From NCBI RefSeq assembly GCF_000974445.1, contig NZ_BBOJ01000040.1, positions 1-54,582 of the forward strand: a stretch of DNA of 54,582 nt, read 5' to 3'. The notes under the pieces were generated by a model that was not told the origin of the DNA, ran no database searches, and worked only from the letters and a program-made list of their open reading frames with translations. Source of the DNA: Lentzea aerocolonigenes (GTDB lineage Bacteria; Actinomycetota; Actinomycetes; Mycobacteriales; Pseudonocardiaceae). Positions within the stretch are counted from its first letter, which is position 1. Every line of letters starts with the position of its first letter. Shown here piece by piece: positions 8,294 to 15,630 of the stretch. A program made the translations under genes and the position numbers.

Positions 8294-8647
8294 GTGCAGG
8301 TTATCGCCAACATCCTGATCGCCCTCGTGGCGTTGATTCACCTCTACATCGTGGTGCTGGAGATGTTCCTCTGGACGACACCACGTGGCCAGAAGGCGTT
8401 CAACCTGACGCCGGAGTTCGCCCAGGAGACCAAGACGCTCGCCGGGAACCAGGGCCTCTACAACGGCTTCCTCGCGGCCGGCCTGATCTACGCGCTGATC
8501 CGGCAGGACTTCGGCGCGTCGGTGCTCTTCACGGTGTTCGTGATCGTGGCGGGCGTCTACGGCACGTTCACGGCGAGCCGGAAGATCTTCTTCGTGCAGG
8601 TGGTGCCTGGCGTGCTGGCGCTGCTCTTCGTGCTCTTGGCGCGCTAG
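8294..8647 (+). CDS. DUF1304 family membrane protein
   Basis: A 117-residue protein with four predicted transmembrane helices and the DUF1304 signature: HLYIVVLEMFLW near the N-terminus, then NQGLYNGFLAAGL in the second helix. Start GTG 8294 is supported by AGGAGG at 8282-8287 with a six-base spacer; upstream in-frame codons lack a ribosome site. Function of the family is unknown. The last 80 bases overlap the 3' end of the YibE/F gene on the opposite strand. Confidence 0.88.
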   Translation: MQVIANILIALVALIHLYIVVLEMFLWTTPRGQKAFNLTPEFAQETKTLAGNQGLYNGFLAAGLIYALIRQDFGASVLFTVFVIVAGVYGTFTASRKIFFVQVVPGVLALLFVLLAR

Positions 8648-9965
8648 GGCGTTCCCACGGCCCCTTGTCGGGGTCGTAGCCGATGAAGAGGTCGCCCTCG
8701 ATCCGTGCGGGCCGCGGCTTCTCGGTCTTCGGCTCGGGCTTCGGGCGCTTCACGGTCTTCGGTTCCGGCTCCGTCGGCTCCGGAGGCGTCTCGGCAGCGG
8801 GAACCTCCTGGCGCACCGCGACGAGCGCGGCCAGGGCGGTGGTCACCGGGACCGCCGCCACCAGGCCGATGCTGCCGACCAGGGTGCGCACGATCTCCTG
8901 CGCGATCTGCTGTGCGGTCAACACCTCGCCCAACGACCGCCCGGCCAGCGAGATCGCCAGCAGCAACGGCAGCGCGGCGCCCGCGTAGGCCATCACGAGC
9001 GTGTTCACCACGGACGACATGTGGTCGCGCCCGATGCGCGAGCCCGCCGCGAAGAGCTCCCGCCACGTCAGCTTGTCGTTGGCGCGGCGGAGCTCCCACA
9101 CCGCACTGGTCTGGGTGACCGTCACGTCGTCGAGGACGCCCAGCGCGCCGATGAGCGTGCCGGCGAGCAGCAGCCCGCGCGTGTCGATGTCGGTGCCGAG
9201 CAGGGTGACGAGGTTGACCGTGTCCTCGTCGAGGCCGGTCAGCTTCGACACCACCGAGAACAACGCGCCCAGCACTCCGATCAGCGCGAGGCTGACCAGC
9301 GTCCCGAGCACCGCCGTCGACGTTCTCGCGGACACGCCGTGCGTCAGGTACAGCACCACGAACATGATCAGTCCGGCGCCGACCACCGCCACCAGCAGCG
9401 GGTTCTCGCCCGCGAGGATCGACGGCATGATGAACAGCGCCAGCACCGCGAAGCTCAGCAGCAACGCGCCGAGCGCCGCGAGACCCTGCCACCGCCCGAG
9501 CAGCAGCACGGCACCCGCGAACAACAGCGCCAGCACGAAGAGCGACCAGCCGCGCTGGAAGTCGACGATCTGGTACGACTCGGCGGCCTGCGGCTGACTG
9601 CCCGAATAGGACAGCACGACCTCGTCGCCGACCTGGAAGTGCGGTGCGCCTGGGCCTTGCGGGCTCGGGATCGTGACGCTCTGCCCGCTCGCGTCGCCGT
9701 CGGTCATCCGCACGGTGATCGCGATGCACTTGTCGCCGCAGTTCGCCTGCAAGCCGGTGATGACCGCCTCGACCGGCTTCTGGTGCAGGCCGATCGCGGC
9801 GCCGGTCTTCTGCTCGTGCCCGAACGGGTAGAGCAGTGCCGCGCCGACGATTGTGGCCAGCGCCAACGGCACCAGCAGCCACATCAGCAACGTGCGCACG
9901 CGCTGCGACGCGGGTTCCGCTGGTTGTGCGTGGCTATGCCCGTGACCGTGACCCACGCGTGACAT
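8568..9965 (-). CDS. YibE/F family membrane protein
   Basis: A 465-residue integral membrane protein. It has a His/Gly-rich cytoplasmic tip, a first helix (residues about 28-47), an extracytoplasmic domain with two Cys (ANCGDKC), then at least seven helices carrying the YibE/F signature (GVLDDVTVTQTSAVWEL, IGRDHMSSVVNTLVMAYAG). The family is a putative transporter of unknown substrate. The C-terminus is a Pro/Lys/Glu linker, an EGDLFIGYDPDKGPWE tag, and about 28 Arg/Ala/Pro residues that are antisense to the DUF1304 3' end. The start overlaps the nadR end by 32 bases, so it is the third gene of a pnuC-nadR-yibE/F unit. Confidence 0.9.
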   Translation of the reverse strand: MSRVGHGHGHSHAQPAEPASQRVRTLLMWLLVPLALATIVGAALLYPFGHEQKTGAAIGLHQKPVEAVITGLQANCGDKCIAITVRMTDGDASGQSVTIPSPQGPGAPHFQVGDEVVLSYSGSQPQAAESYQIVDFQRGWSLFVLALLFAGAVLLLGRWQGLAALGALLLSFAVLALFIMPSILAGENPLLVAVVGAGLIMFVVLYLTHGVSARTSTAVLGTLVSLALIGVLGALFSVVSKLTGLDEDTVNLVTLLGTDIDTRGLLLAGTLIGALGVLDDVTVTQTSAVWELRRANDKLTWRELFAAGSRIGRDHMSSVVNTLVMAYAGAALPLLLAISLAGRSLGEVLTAQQIAQEIVRTLVGSIGLVAAVPVTTALAALVAVRQEVPAAETPPEPTEPEPKTVKRPKPEPKTEKPRPARIEGDLFIGYDPDKGPWERPSAPRARRAAPARQAPPARRRSSGSP

Positions 9966-10992
9966 CCTGCCCCATCAGGTGTTCGATCGCGGTGACGGCC
10001 GTCGCGAACCTGTTCTCCGTCACCTTCAGCCACGGCACGCCGCGCTGCGTGAGCTCGCGTTCGAAGAGGCCCGTCATCCACTCGCGCAGGTGTTCGCCGT
10101 CACGCCAGCCGTCCTGTTCGAACGGAACGCCCGCGTGGTCGGTGAGCAGGTAGAGGTCCGGTTCGGTGCCGGTGAAGAGGTTCGGGCGGAAACCGAGGTA
10201 ACGCTCTCCCCAGACGGTGGCGGCGAACGCGTCGTTGTCCGCGATGACCAGTGGTGCGGTCTCGGCCCGGATGCGGCGTTCCTGTTCGCGCGCCACGTCT
10301 TCGAAGTCGCCGAGCGTCCACACCAGACGGTCCGGAGTGGCGTCCGGGTCGAACGACAGCGCGGCGCGCAGCTTGAGTTCGGTGTGCTCGCGGCCGTACT
10401 CGGGGATCCACGGTGCCCGGAAGTGGTCCGCGAGCCGGCGCGACAACGTCGTCGTGCCGGTGCTCTCGGCACCGACGACCACCACCTTGCGGCCGAGGCC
10501 GCGCTGGGTCGCGGGCGCGAGGTGGTGCCAGTTCGCGAGCGGGTCGGTCCGCACCGCCGTGCCGGAGACGGGGTGCGTGATCCGGTCGAGGTCGACGAGC
10601 ACGTGGTGCGCGCCGAGCCGTCGTGCGAGCTCGTCGCCGTACTTCTCGCTGGAGAACACGACGTCGACCCCGGCCTTCTCCGGCTCCCCGTCGGCGATCG
10701 CGCGTCTGGCCAGCACCGCCTTGGTCAGTTCGACGTGCAGGCGCCAGATCTCGTCGGAGTCGAAGTCCATCGGGTGGTCGTCGAGGTCGCCGATGATCCG
10801 GATGCCCGGCGCGGTGTGGGTCTCGGTGAGCCAGCGGACGCGGTGTGCGAGCGGGATGGTCTCGCTGGAGGCCGCGAGGACCGTGACCGTGGTGCGTTCG
10901 CTGCGGGCGGCCGCGGTCTCGATGAGGTGGTGGTGCCCGTTGTGCGGCGGGTAGAACTTGCCGAGCACCAGCGCGTGGCCGAACTCCTTCAC
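9934..10992 (-). CDS. nadR: NadR-like NMN adenylyltransferase/ribosylnicotinamide kinase
   Basis: A 352-residue two-domain protein. Residues 1-165 form a nucleotidyltransferase fold with GKFYPPHNGHHH, the HxGH motif at 17-20, expected to adenylate nicotinamide mononucleotide to NAD. The second half is an AAA_28/kinase-like domain expected to phosphorylate nicotinamide riboside. Its P-loop reads GAESTGTTTL, with Thr where Walker A has Lys. A WIPEYGREH segment and a DND acidic triplet follow. Start GTG 10992 overlaps the pnuC stop by four bases (GTGA); the frame is open further upstream through pnuC but that is shadow. With pnuC it forms a nicotinamide riboside salvage pair. Confidence 0.88.
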   Translation of the reverse strand: MKEFGHALVLGKFYPPHNGHHHLIETAAARSERTTVTVLAASSETIPLAHRVRWLTETHTAPGIRIIGDLDDHPMDFDSDEIWRLHVELTKAVLARRAIADGEPEKAGVDVVFSSEKYGDELARRLGAHHVLVDLDRITHPVSGTAVRTDPLANWHHLAPATQRGLGRKVVVVGAESTGTTTLSRRLADHFRAPWIPEYGREHTELKLRAALSFDPDATPDRLVWTLGDFEDVAREQERRIRAETAPLVIADNDAFAATVWGERYLGFRPNLFTGTEPDLYLLTDHAGVPFEQDGWRDGEHLREWMTGLFERELTQRGVPWLKVTENRFATAVTAIEHLMGQDVTRGSRSRA

Positions 10993-11558
10993 GCCGCCAC
11001 CTCGTCCTTGACGTCCTTGGTCCAGCTGCGCAGGCCGATCACGCAGAGCACCATGAACCCCACGTACAACACAGCCGTCAGGTACAGCTCCTTGTACGCG
11101 TAGAGCGGCACGTAGATGACGTCCGCGGCGATCCACAGCCACCAGGACTCGACCTTCTTGCGCGCCTGGCCCCACGTCGCCAGCAGCGACAGCACCGTCG
11201 TGATCGAGTCCCAGAACGGGACGGTGGACGGGCTGAAGGAGACGAGGACCCAGTGCAGCAGCGCCGTTGCCAGCACGCCGGCGACCGCGAGCCAGAGCCA
11301 CTGCCGGGTGGTCGTGCGGCTGACGCGCAGAACGCTGTGCTGCTCGCCGCCGCGCAGCCACGCCCACCAGCCGTAGAGGGCCAGCACGATGTAGACGACC
11401 TGGAGGCCGGAGTCGGCGTACAGGCCGCTGCCCCAGAACAGCACCAGGAAGGCGATGTTGTTGGCGATGCCGATGGGCCAGTTCCACGGGTTCTGCCGGG
11501 CGACCAGCCACACGCAGAGTGCGCCGGTGACGAAGCCTGCTACCTCAACGGGTGACAC
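10989..11558 (-). CDS. pnuC: PnuC-type nicotinamide riboside transporter
   Basis: A 189-residue membrane protein with about six to seven helices and PnuC hallmarks: RQNPWNWPIGIANNIAFLVLF (shown in parts: NWPIGIANN), a central YGWWAW, and the C-terminal ESWWLWIAADVIYVPLY segment. PnuC carries nicotinamide riboside by facilitated diffusion, with trapping by phosphorylation, which fits the coupled nadR gene. Start is GTG 11558 with an AAGGAGG site at plus-strand 11563-11569, four to five bases away. The 46-base gap to the divergent radical SAM gene contains an SOS box, so damage control of this operon is possible. Confidence 0.9.
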   Translation of the reverse strand: MSPVEVAGFVTGALCVWLVARQNPWNWPIGIANNIAFLVLFWGSGLYADSGLQVVYIVLALYGWWAWLRGGEQHSVLRVSRTTTRQWLWLAVAGVLATALLHWVLVSFSPSTVPFWDSITTVLSLLATWGQARKKVESWWLWIAADVIYVPLYAYKELYLTAVLYVGFMVLCVIGLRSWTKDVKDEVAA

Positions 11559-11578
11559 CTGGCCTCCTTGACCGCTGT

Positions 11579-11594
11579 TCGAACATGTGTTCGA
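11579..11594. promoter_or_regulatory. SOS box (LexA operator)
   Basis: TCGAAC-ATGT-GTTCGA is a perfect match to the actinobacterial LexA consensus TCGAAC(N4)GTTCGA. It lies 20 bases upstream of pnuC on one side and 9 bases upstream of the GTG 11604 start of the radical SAM gene on the other. LexA binding here should repress the radical SAM gene and could also affect pnuC. Confidence 0.85.
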
Positions 11595-11603
11595 ATCGAT
11601 GGT

Positions 11604-13580
11604 GTGCGATGGGACGGACAGAAACTCGAGGCAGAGCCGCAGCAGGCACTACCGGGGCTACCGGGACTGGTGCGCAGCGTACGAACTCCTGAGTTCGCGG
11701 ACGTGGTGTTCCACGAGGTCCGCGCCAAATCCGTGCTCAACGGGGTACCGGGTTCGTCGCTGCCCTTCTCGTGGACCGTGAACCCGTACCGGGGCTGCTC
11801 ACACGCCTGCACCTACTGCATGGCCGGTGACACCCCGATCCTCATGGGCGACGGCCGCACCAAACCGTTGTCGCAGTTGCGGGAGGGCGATGAGATCTAC
11901 GGCACCGAGCTCGTCGGCAACTACCGGCGCTACAAGCTCACGACCGTTCTCGCGCACTGGGAGACGCGCAAGGAGGCGTACCGGCTGACGCTGGAGGACG
12001 GCACCTCGGTGGTCGCGTCCGGTGATCATCGCTTCCTGACCGACCGCGGGTGGAAGCACGTGACTGGCGAGACGGCCGGCACCGGCCGCCGTCCACACCT
12101 CACGACCGGCAACAAGCTGATGGGCACGGGGGCTTTCGTCGAGCAGCCGACCGTGACCGACGACTACCGCCGCGGCTACCTGCGCGGCATGGTCGACGAC
12201 GAGAACGAGTTCCGGATCCCGTTGGCCGACATAGAGGCCATGGACCGCACACAGGAGTACCTCGACTACTTCGGTGTGCGAGAGGGGAGTGGATTTCTGC
12301 ACCAAGTGCGCGACCTCGCGCACTGGCAGATAGCCCCGAACCCCGACTGGCTCAAGGGATTCCTGGCCGGCGCGTTCGACTACCTGGGGACCTGCTCGCG
12401 CAGCATCCTGCGGCTGTCGTCGCGCAACGCCACCGTCATCGAGGCGATCGTGCTGGCGTTGAAGCACTTCCACTTCGACTTCGCGATCGAGGAGCTGCGC
12501 CGCCGCCGCGGTGTGCGGGTCGTGCGGCTGCGCGGTGGTCTGCGCGAGAACCTGCGGTTCTTCCACACCGTCGACCCGGCGATCACGCGCAAGCGGGACA
12601 TCGACGGCGTGGCGATCAAGTCGCAGCAGCCGTTGGGCGTCGTGTCCGTCGAACCGCTCGGCGAGATGACGTTGTACGACATCACGACCGGTACTTCGGA
12701 CTTCATCGCGAACGGCGTGGTGTCGCACAACTGCTTCGCGCGCAAGACGCACACGTACCTGGATCTGGACTCCGGCAAGGACTTCGACAGCCAGCTGATC
12801 GTCAAGGTCAACGCGGGGGAGGTGCTGTCGCGTCAGCTGCGGTCTCCCCGCTGGAAGCAGGAGCACGTCGCGCTGGGCACGAACACCGACCCGTACCAGC
12901 GGGCGGAGGGGCGGTACGCCTTGATGCCAGGGATCATCGAGGCCCTGACCGCCTCCCGCACGCCCTTCTCGATCCTCACCAAGGGCACGTTGCTGGCCCG
13001 CGACCTGCCGCTGCTGACCGCGGCGGCCGAGGTCGTGCCGGTCGGGATCGCGGTGTCGCTCGCGTTGATGGACCGCGATCTGCACCGGTCGCTGGAGCCG
13101 GGCACGCCGACGCCCGCCGCTCGCCTCGACCTGGTGCGCAAGGTGCGGGAGGCGGGGTTGCCGTGCGGGGTGTTCGTGGCGCCCGTGCTGCCGGAGCTGA
13201 CGGATTCGGTGGAGCAGCTGGACTTCCTGCTGGAGCAGATCGCGGACGCCGGCGCCACCGGTGTGACCGTGCTGCCGCTGCACCTGCGTCCTGGTGCGCG
13301 GGAGTGGTTCGCGGCCTGGCTGCGCCGTGAGCACCCGGACCTGGTCGAGACCTACCGGCACCTGTACGGCAACGGGTCCTATGTGGACAAGCGGTACCGG
13401 AAGTGGTTGACCGCGCGGGTGGTTCCGTTGATCGAGAAGCACGGGCTGGCACCACGCGGCCGTTCCACCGACGCCGTCACCGGTGTGCCCGGCGACGACG
13501 ACGGCGTGTGGCCCGACGGCAGCCTGCCGGTGGGTGTGCCGGCGCCACGCGTGGACCAGGAACAGCTCACGCTGCTCTGA
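11604..13580 (+). CDS. Rv2578c-family radical SAM protein with intein
   Basis: A 658-residue precursor. The extein is a Rv2578c/SplB-like radical SAM enzyme: N-terminal LVRSVRTPEF and TVNPYRGCSHACTYC, then ARKTHTYLDLDSGKDFD, LGTNTDPYQRAEG and FSILTKGTL. The 4Fe-4S cluster motif CxxxCxxC is split: after CSHACTY comes a 305-residue intein (residues 72-376) and then the +1 Cys of CFARK. Splicing gives a 353-residue enzyme with the cluster motif rebuilt. Start: GTG 11604 reads VRWDGQ, matching the family N-terminus (MRW), whereas the longer frame from TTG 11568 would run through the SOS box. No Shine-Dalgarno is obvious. Family members resemble spore photoproduct lyase; the SOS box supports a DNA-damage role. 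Confidence 0.9.
   Translation: MRWDGQKLEAEPQQALPGLPGLVRSVRTPEFADVVFHEVRAKSVLNGVPGSSLPFSWTVNPYRGCSHACTYCMAGDTPILMGDGRTKPLSQLREGDEIYGTELVGNYRRYKLTTVLAHWETRKEAYRLTLEDGTSVVASGDHRFLTDRGWKHVTGETAGTGRRPHLTTGNKLMGTGAFVEQPTVTDDYRRGYLRGMVDDENEFRIPLADIEAMDRTQEYLDYFGVREGSGFLHQVRDLAHWQIAPNPDWLKGFLAGAFDYLGTCSRSILRLSSRNATVIEAIVLALKHFHFDFAIEELRRRRGVRVVRLRGGLRENLRFFHTVDPAITRKRDIDGVAIKSQQPLGVVSVEPLGEMTLYDITTGTSDFIANGVVSHNCFARKTHTYLDLDSGKDFDSQLIVKVNAGEVLSRQLRSPRWKQEHVALGTNTDPYQRAEGRYALMPGIIEALTASRTPFSILTKGTLLARDLPLLTAAAEVVPVGIAVSLALMDRDLHRSLEPGTPTPAARLDLVRKVREAGLPCGVFVAPVLPELTDSVEQLDFLLEQIADAGATGVTVLPLHLRPGAREWFAAWLRREHPDLVETYRHLYGNGSYVDKRYRKWLTARVVPLIEKHGLAPRGRSTDAVTGVPGDDDGVWPDGSLPVGVPAPRVDQEQLTLL
11817..12731 (+). 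other. Intein within the Fe-S motif of the radical SAM protein
   Basis: A 305-residue intein. Block A starts with the nucleophile Cys (CMAGDTPILMGDG). Block B is TSVVASGDHRF with its His. Block F/G is LYDITTGTSDFIANGVVSHN with the penultimate His and terminal Asn, and the +1 residue is Cys. The central domain resembles a LAGLIDADG endonuclease, but its motifs are degenerate: YLRGMVDDEN in place of a GDG-containing first helix, and FLAGAFDYLGT where an acidic DAEG is expected. Splicing residues are intact, so protein splicing is expected but homing is probably lost. Confidence 0.9.
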
Positions 13581-13643
13581 AATCGCTCTTGTTGAGCACT
13601 GCGGTAGGCACCCTCTTCCCCGGGGTGTCCTTCACCGCTTCGG

Positions 13644-14000
13644 TCACTCGGCCCAGCCGCCCTGGACCATCGTCTGGAACTTCCACTCGCCGCCGACCTT
13701 CACGAGCAGGTCGCCGTAGCGGACCGTGATCCCGTTGATCGTGCCGTCGGTGATCACGAAGACCAGGTTGTCGTTGATGAAGTGCGGCGTCCTGGTGGAC
13801 TCCATCTGCACGTCACCTCCGAGTTGAGCCCCCATCTCCTCGAGGAACCTCTCCCGGTCCCACGACGTCGCCGAACCGTCGGTGACGGTGTTGATCGGGA
13901 ACAGCGCCATGTCGGCCATCTTTTCGACCTCGCCCTTGACCGCGAGCTCGTCCCACCGTGCGAACCACTGCATGACCTCGTCGTACGACATACCGTACAT
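13644..14000 (-). CDS. NTF2-like (SnoaL-type) domain protein
   Basis: A 118-residue cone-fold (nuclear transport factor 2-like) protein: an N-terminal helical part (SYDEVMQWFARWDELAVKGEVEKM), then strands ending in ITVRYGDLLVKVGGEWKFQTMVQGGW. The fold is used by small enzymes and binding proteins; no specific catalytic residues can be assigned. The ATG at 14000 sits inside an inverted repeat and lacks a clear ribosome site; ATG 13991 (MSYDEV) is an alternative start. Both ends abut converging or tandem genes, so it is probably transcribed alone or after the PrmC-related gene. Confidence 0.75.
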   Translation of the reverse strand: MYGMSYDEVMQWFARWDELAVKGEVEKMADMALFPINTVTDGSATSWDRERFLEEMGAQLGGDVQMESTRTPHFINDNLVFVITDGTINGITVRYGDLLVKVGGEWKFQTMVQGGWAE

Positions 14001-14007
14001 CGTACGG
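13993..14007. repeat. Inverted repeat over the NTF2-like start codon
   Basis: CCGTAC-ATC-GTACGG is a perfect 6-3-6 inverted repeat with the start codon in and beside its spacer. It could be an operator or a short hairpin covering the start. Confidence 0.4.
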
Positions 14008-14058
14008 AGTCGGGCGCGGTGCGTCGAGGCGGATTTCCGTGCGGGGTCTAGGCACGGT

Positions 14059-14796
14059 CTAGGCGGGCAGGGTGCCGACCACTGCGGTGGTGTCTTCGCT
14101 GGTCACGAGGTTGGCTTCGAAACCGGCGGAGGTGAAGGTGTGGAGTGCTTCGGGTGCCTGGCGCGCGCTGGTCTCGCTCATCAGGGTGCCGCCGGGGCGC
14201 AGCCAGCTCGCCGCCTGGGCGGCCACGCGGCGCATGACCTCGAGGCCGTCCGTGCCGCCGTCCAGAGCGATCCGTGCCTCGTGGTCGCGTGCTTCGGACG
14301 GCATGAACTCGATGTCGCCGGTGGGCACGTACGGCACGTTGGCGACCACGACGTCGATGTGACCTCGTAGGTGCGTGGGCAGTGCATCGAACAGATCGCC
14401 CTCGTAGACGTTCGTGAGGTTCTTACGCGCGCACGCCACGGCCATGGGGTCGATGTCGGCCGCGTACACCGTTGCGTTCGGCAGTCTGTGTTGCAGCACC
14501 GTGCCCACCGCGCCGGATCCGCAGCACATGTCGACGACCACGCCGGGCTTCAGCTCGGTGGCGAGGTCGACCAGGAGCTCGGTGCGGTGACGGGGCACGA
14601 ACACGCCCTTGGTGATCGTGATGCGCTGGCCGCAGAACTCGGCCCAGCCCACCACGTGCTCCAGCGGCAGCCCTGCGACTCGTTGCGCGACCAGCTCGTC
14701 GAGGTGCTGCGGGCTGGTGGCGGCTTCTTCGAGCAGGGCGGCCTCGTCCTCGGCGAACACGCAGCCCGCGGCCCTGAGTTGATCGACGATGCTCAT
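14059..14796 (-). CDS. PrmC/HemK-related protein N5-glutamine methyltransferase (putative)
   Basis: A 245-residue class I methyltransferase with an N-terminal helical domain (AEDEAALLEEA; VAGLPLEHVVGWAEFCG), VDMCCGSGAVG as the SAM glycine loop, AADIDP, and a catalytic NVPYVPTG motif where true PrmC has NPPY. This variant corresponds to the TIGR03704 group of PrmC-related enzymes. PrmC methylates the GGQ glutamine of release factors; the Pro to Val change suggests a different substrate. The start is ATG 14796; it is divergent from the TetR gene with a 252-base gap that holds tandem repeats and a palindromic operator. Confidence 0.85.
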   Translation of the reverse strand: MSIVDQLRAAGCVFAEDEAALLEEAATSPQHLDELVAQRVAGLPLEHVVGWAEFCGQRITITKGVFVPRHRTELLVDLATELKPGVVVDMCCGSGAVGTVLQHRLPNATVYAADIDPMAVACARKNLTNVYEGDLFDALPTHLRGHIDVVVANVPYVPTGDIEFMPSEARDHEARIALDGGTDGLEVMRRVAAQAASWLRPGGTLMSETSARQAPEALHTFTSAGFEANLVTSEDTTAVVGTLPA

Positions 14797-14928
14797 CGCA
14801 CCGGACGGTAGCAGTCACTCGGGCGGGTGAAGTCTGTCCGGATCCACGCCTGGCAGCGCCTGTTAGGTGTCCGGAAATCATGGTCATCTTCGCCCCCGCA
14901 ATTAGGAAGGGGCGGGCGGGCGGCGGCG

Positions 14929-15000
14929 TGGCGGCTTCCGGGTGGCGGTTCGGGTGGCGGTTCGGGAGGCGGTTCGGGAGGCGGTTCGGGTGGCTCGGCA
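14929..15000. repeat. 12-bp tandem repeats upstream of the TetR gene
   Basis: Four clear units (GGTGGCGGTTCG twice at 14941-14964, GGAGGCGGTTCG twice at 14965-14988), flanked by degenerate copies before and after (GGTGGCTCGGCA at 14989). The array lies in the divergent gap between the PrmC-related and TetR genes. It can be read as Gly/Ser or Pro/Glu repeats, but neither reading looks like a real gene. Confidence 0.8.
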
Positions 15001-15003
15001 TTT

Positions 15004-15025
15004 ACAAGCAGTCTTGACTGTTTGT
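15004..15025. promoter_or_regulatory. Palindromic operator and -35 element for the TetR gene
   Basis: ACAAGCAGTC-TT-GACTGTTTGT: 9 of 10 positions per arm are complementary. TTGACT (15014-15019) inside it is a good -35 element; 17 bases later lies AACACT (15037-15042), and the expected transcription start falls at the GTG 15049. This suggests a leaderless, autorepressed promoter for the whole operon. The -10 match is weak. Confidence 0.6.
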
Positions 15026-15048
15026 TTGTGGGCCGGAACACTCGGGGC

Positions 15049-15630
15049 GTGGAAACGAGGCAGCGTCAGGCCGACCGCACCCGCGAGACGAAGCGGAAGC
15101 TCATGGAGGCGACCGTCGAGTGCCTGGTGGAGCGCGGCTGGTCCGGCACGACGACGACCGAGGTGGCCGAGCGGGCGGGCGTGTCGAGAGGCGCGCAGCT
15201 GCACCACTTCAGGACCCGCGGCGAGCTGGTGGCCTCGGCCGTGGAGTACGTGGGCGCGGAGAGCGTCGAGGTGCTCAAGCGGCGGGCGCAGATCGCGGAG
15301 AAGAGCACGCACGCGGTGGTGGAGCTGATCGCGGACTTCCACGCGAGCGACCTGTTCACCGCCGCGCTGGAGCTGTGGGTCGCCGCGCGCACGGACCCGG
15401 AGCTGCGCGAACAGGTGCTGGAACTGCAGGCGCGGCTCGGGCGCGAGGTGTACGGCCTGGCGCTGGAACTGCTCGACGTCGACGACGCGAAGCCCGGGGT
15501 CAAGGACGCGGTGCAGGCGACGCTCGACCTGGTGCGCGGCCTGGCGCTCGCGAACCAGCTCGCCGACGACGGCAAGCGCCGCGCCCACGTCGTGCGCTAC
15601 TGGGCGAAGATGCTGGAGGAGCAGCTGTGA
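15049..15630 (+). CDS. TetR/AcrR-family transcriptional regulator
   Basis: A 193-residue repressor: an N-terminal helix-turn-helix (TRETKRKLMEATVECLVERGW, shown in part; TTTTEVAERAGVSRGAQLHHF, shown in part) followed by a ligand-binding helical domain. GTG 15049 is chosen because the conserved TetR start follows directly; the frame is open upstream but only through the 12-bp Gly/Ser repeats. It overlaps the TIGR03084 gene by four bases (GTGA), so it is the first cistron of the acyl-CoA operon. By analogy with AtuR and similar repressors the ligand is probably an acyl-CoA. A palindrome at 15004-15025 is the probable binding site. Confidence 0.9.
   Translation: METRQRQADRTRETKRKLMEATVECLVERGWSGTTTTEVAERAGVSRGAQLHHFRTRGELVASAVEYVGAESVEVLKRRAQIAEKSTHAVVELIADFHASDLFTAALELWVAARTDPELREQVLELQARLGREVYGLALELLDVDDAKPGVKDAVQATLDLVRGLALANQLADDGKRRAHVVRYWAKMLEEQL

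Noticed and set aside
14793..15041. Minus-strand frame encoding Pro/Glu repeats, and a plus-strand frame encoding Gly/Ser repeats
   Set aside because: Both are readings of the 12-bp tandem repeat; neither has a ribosome site or a flanking domain.
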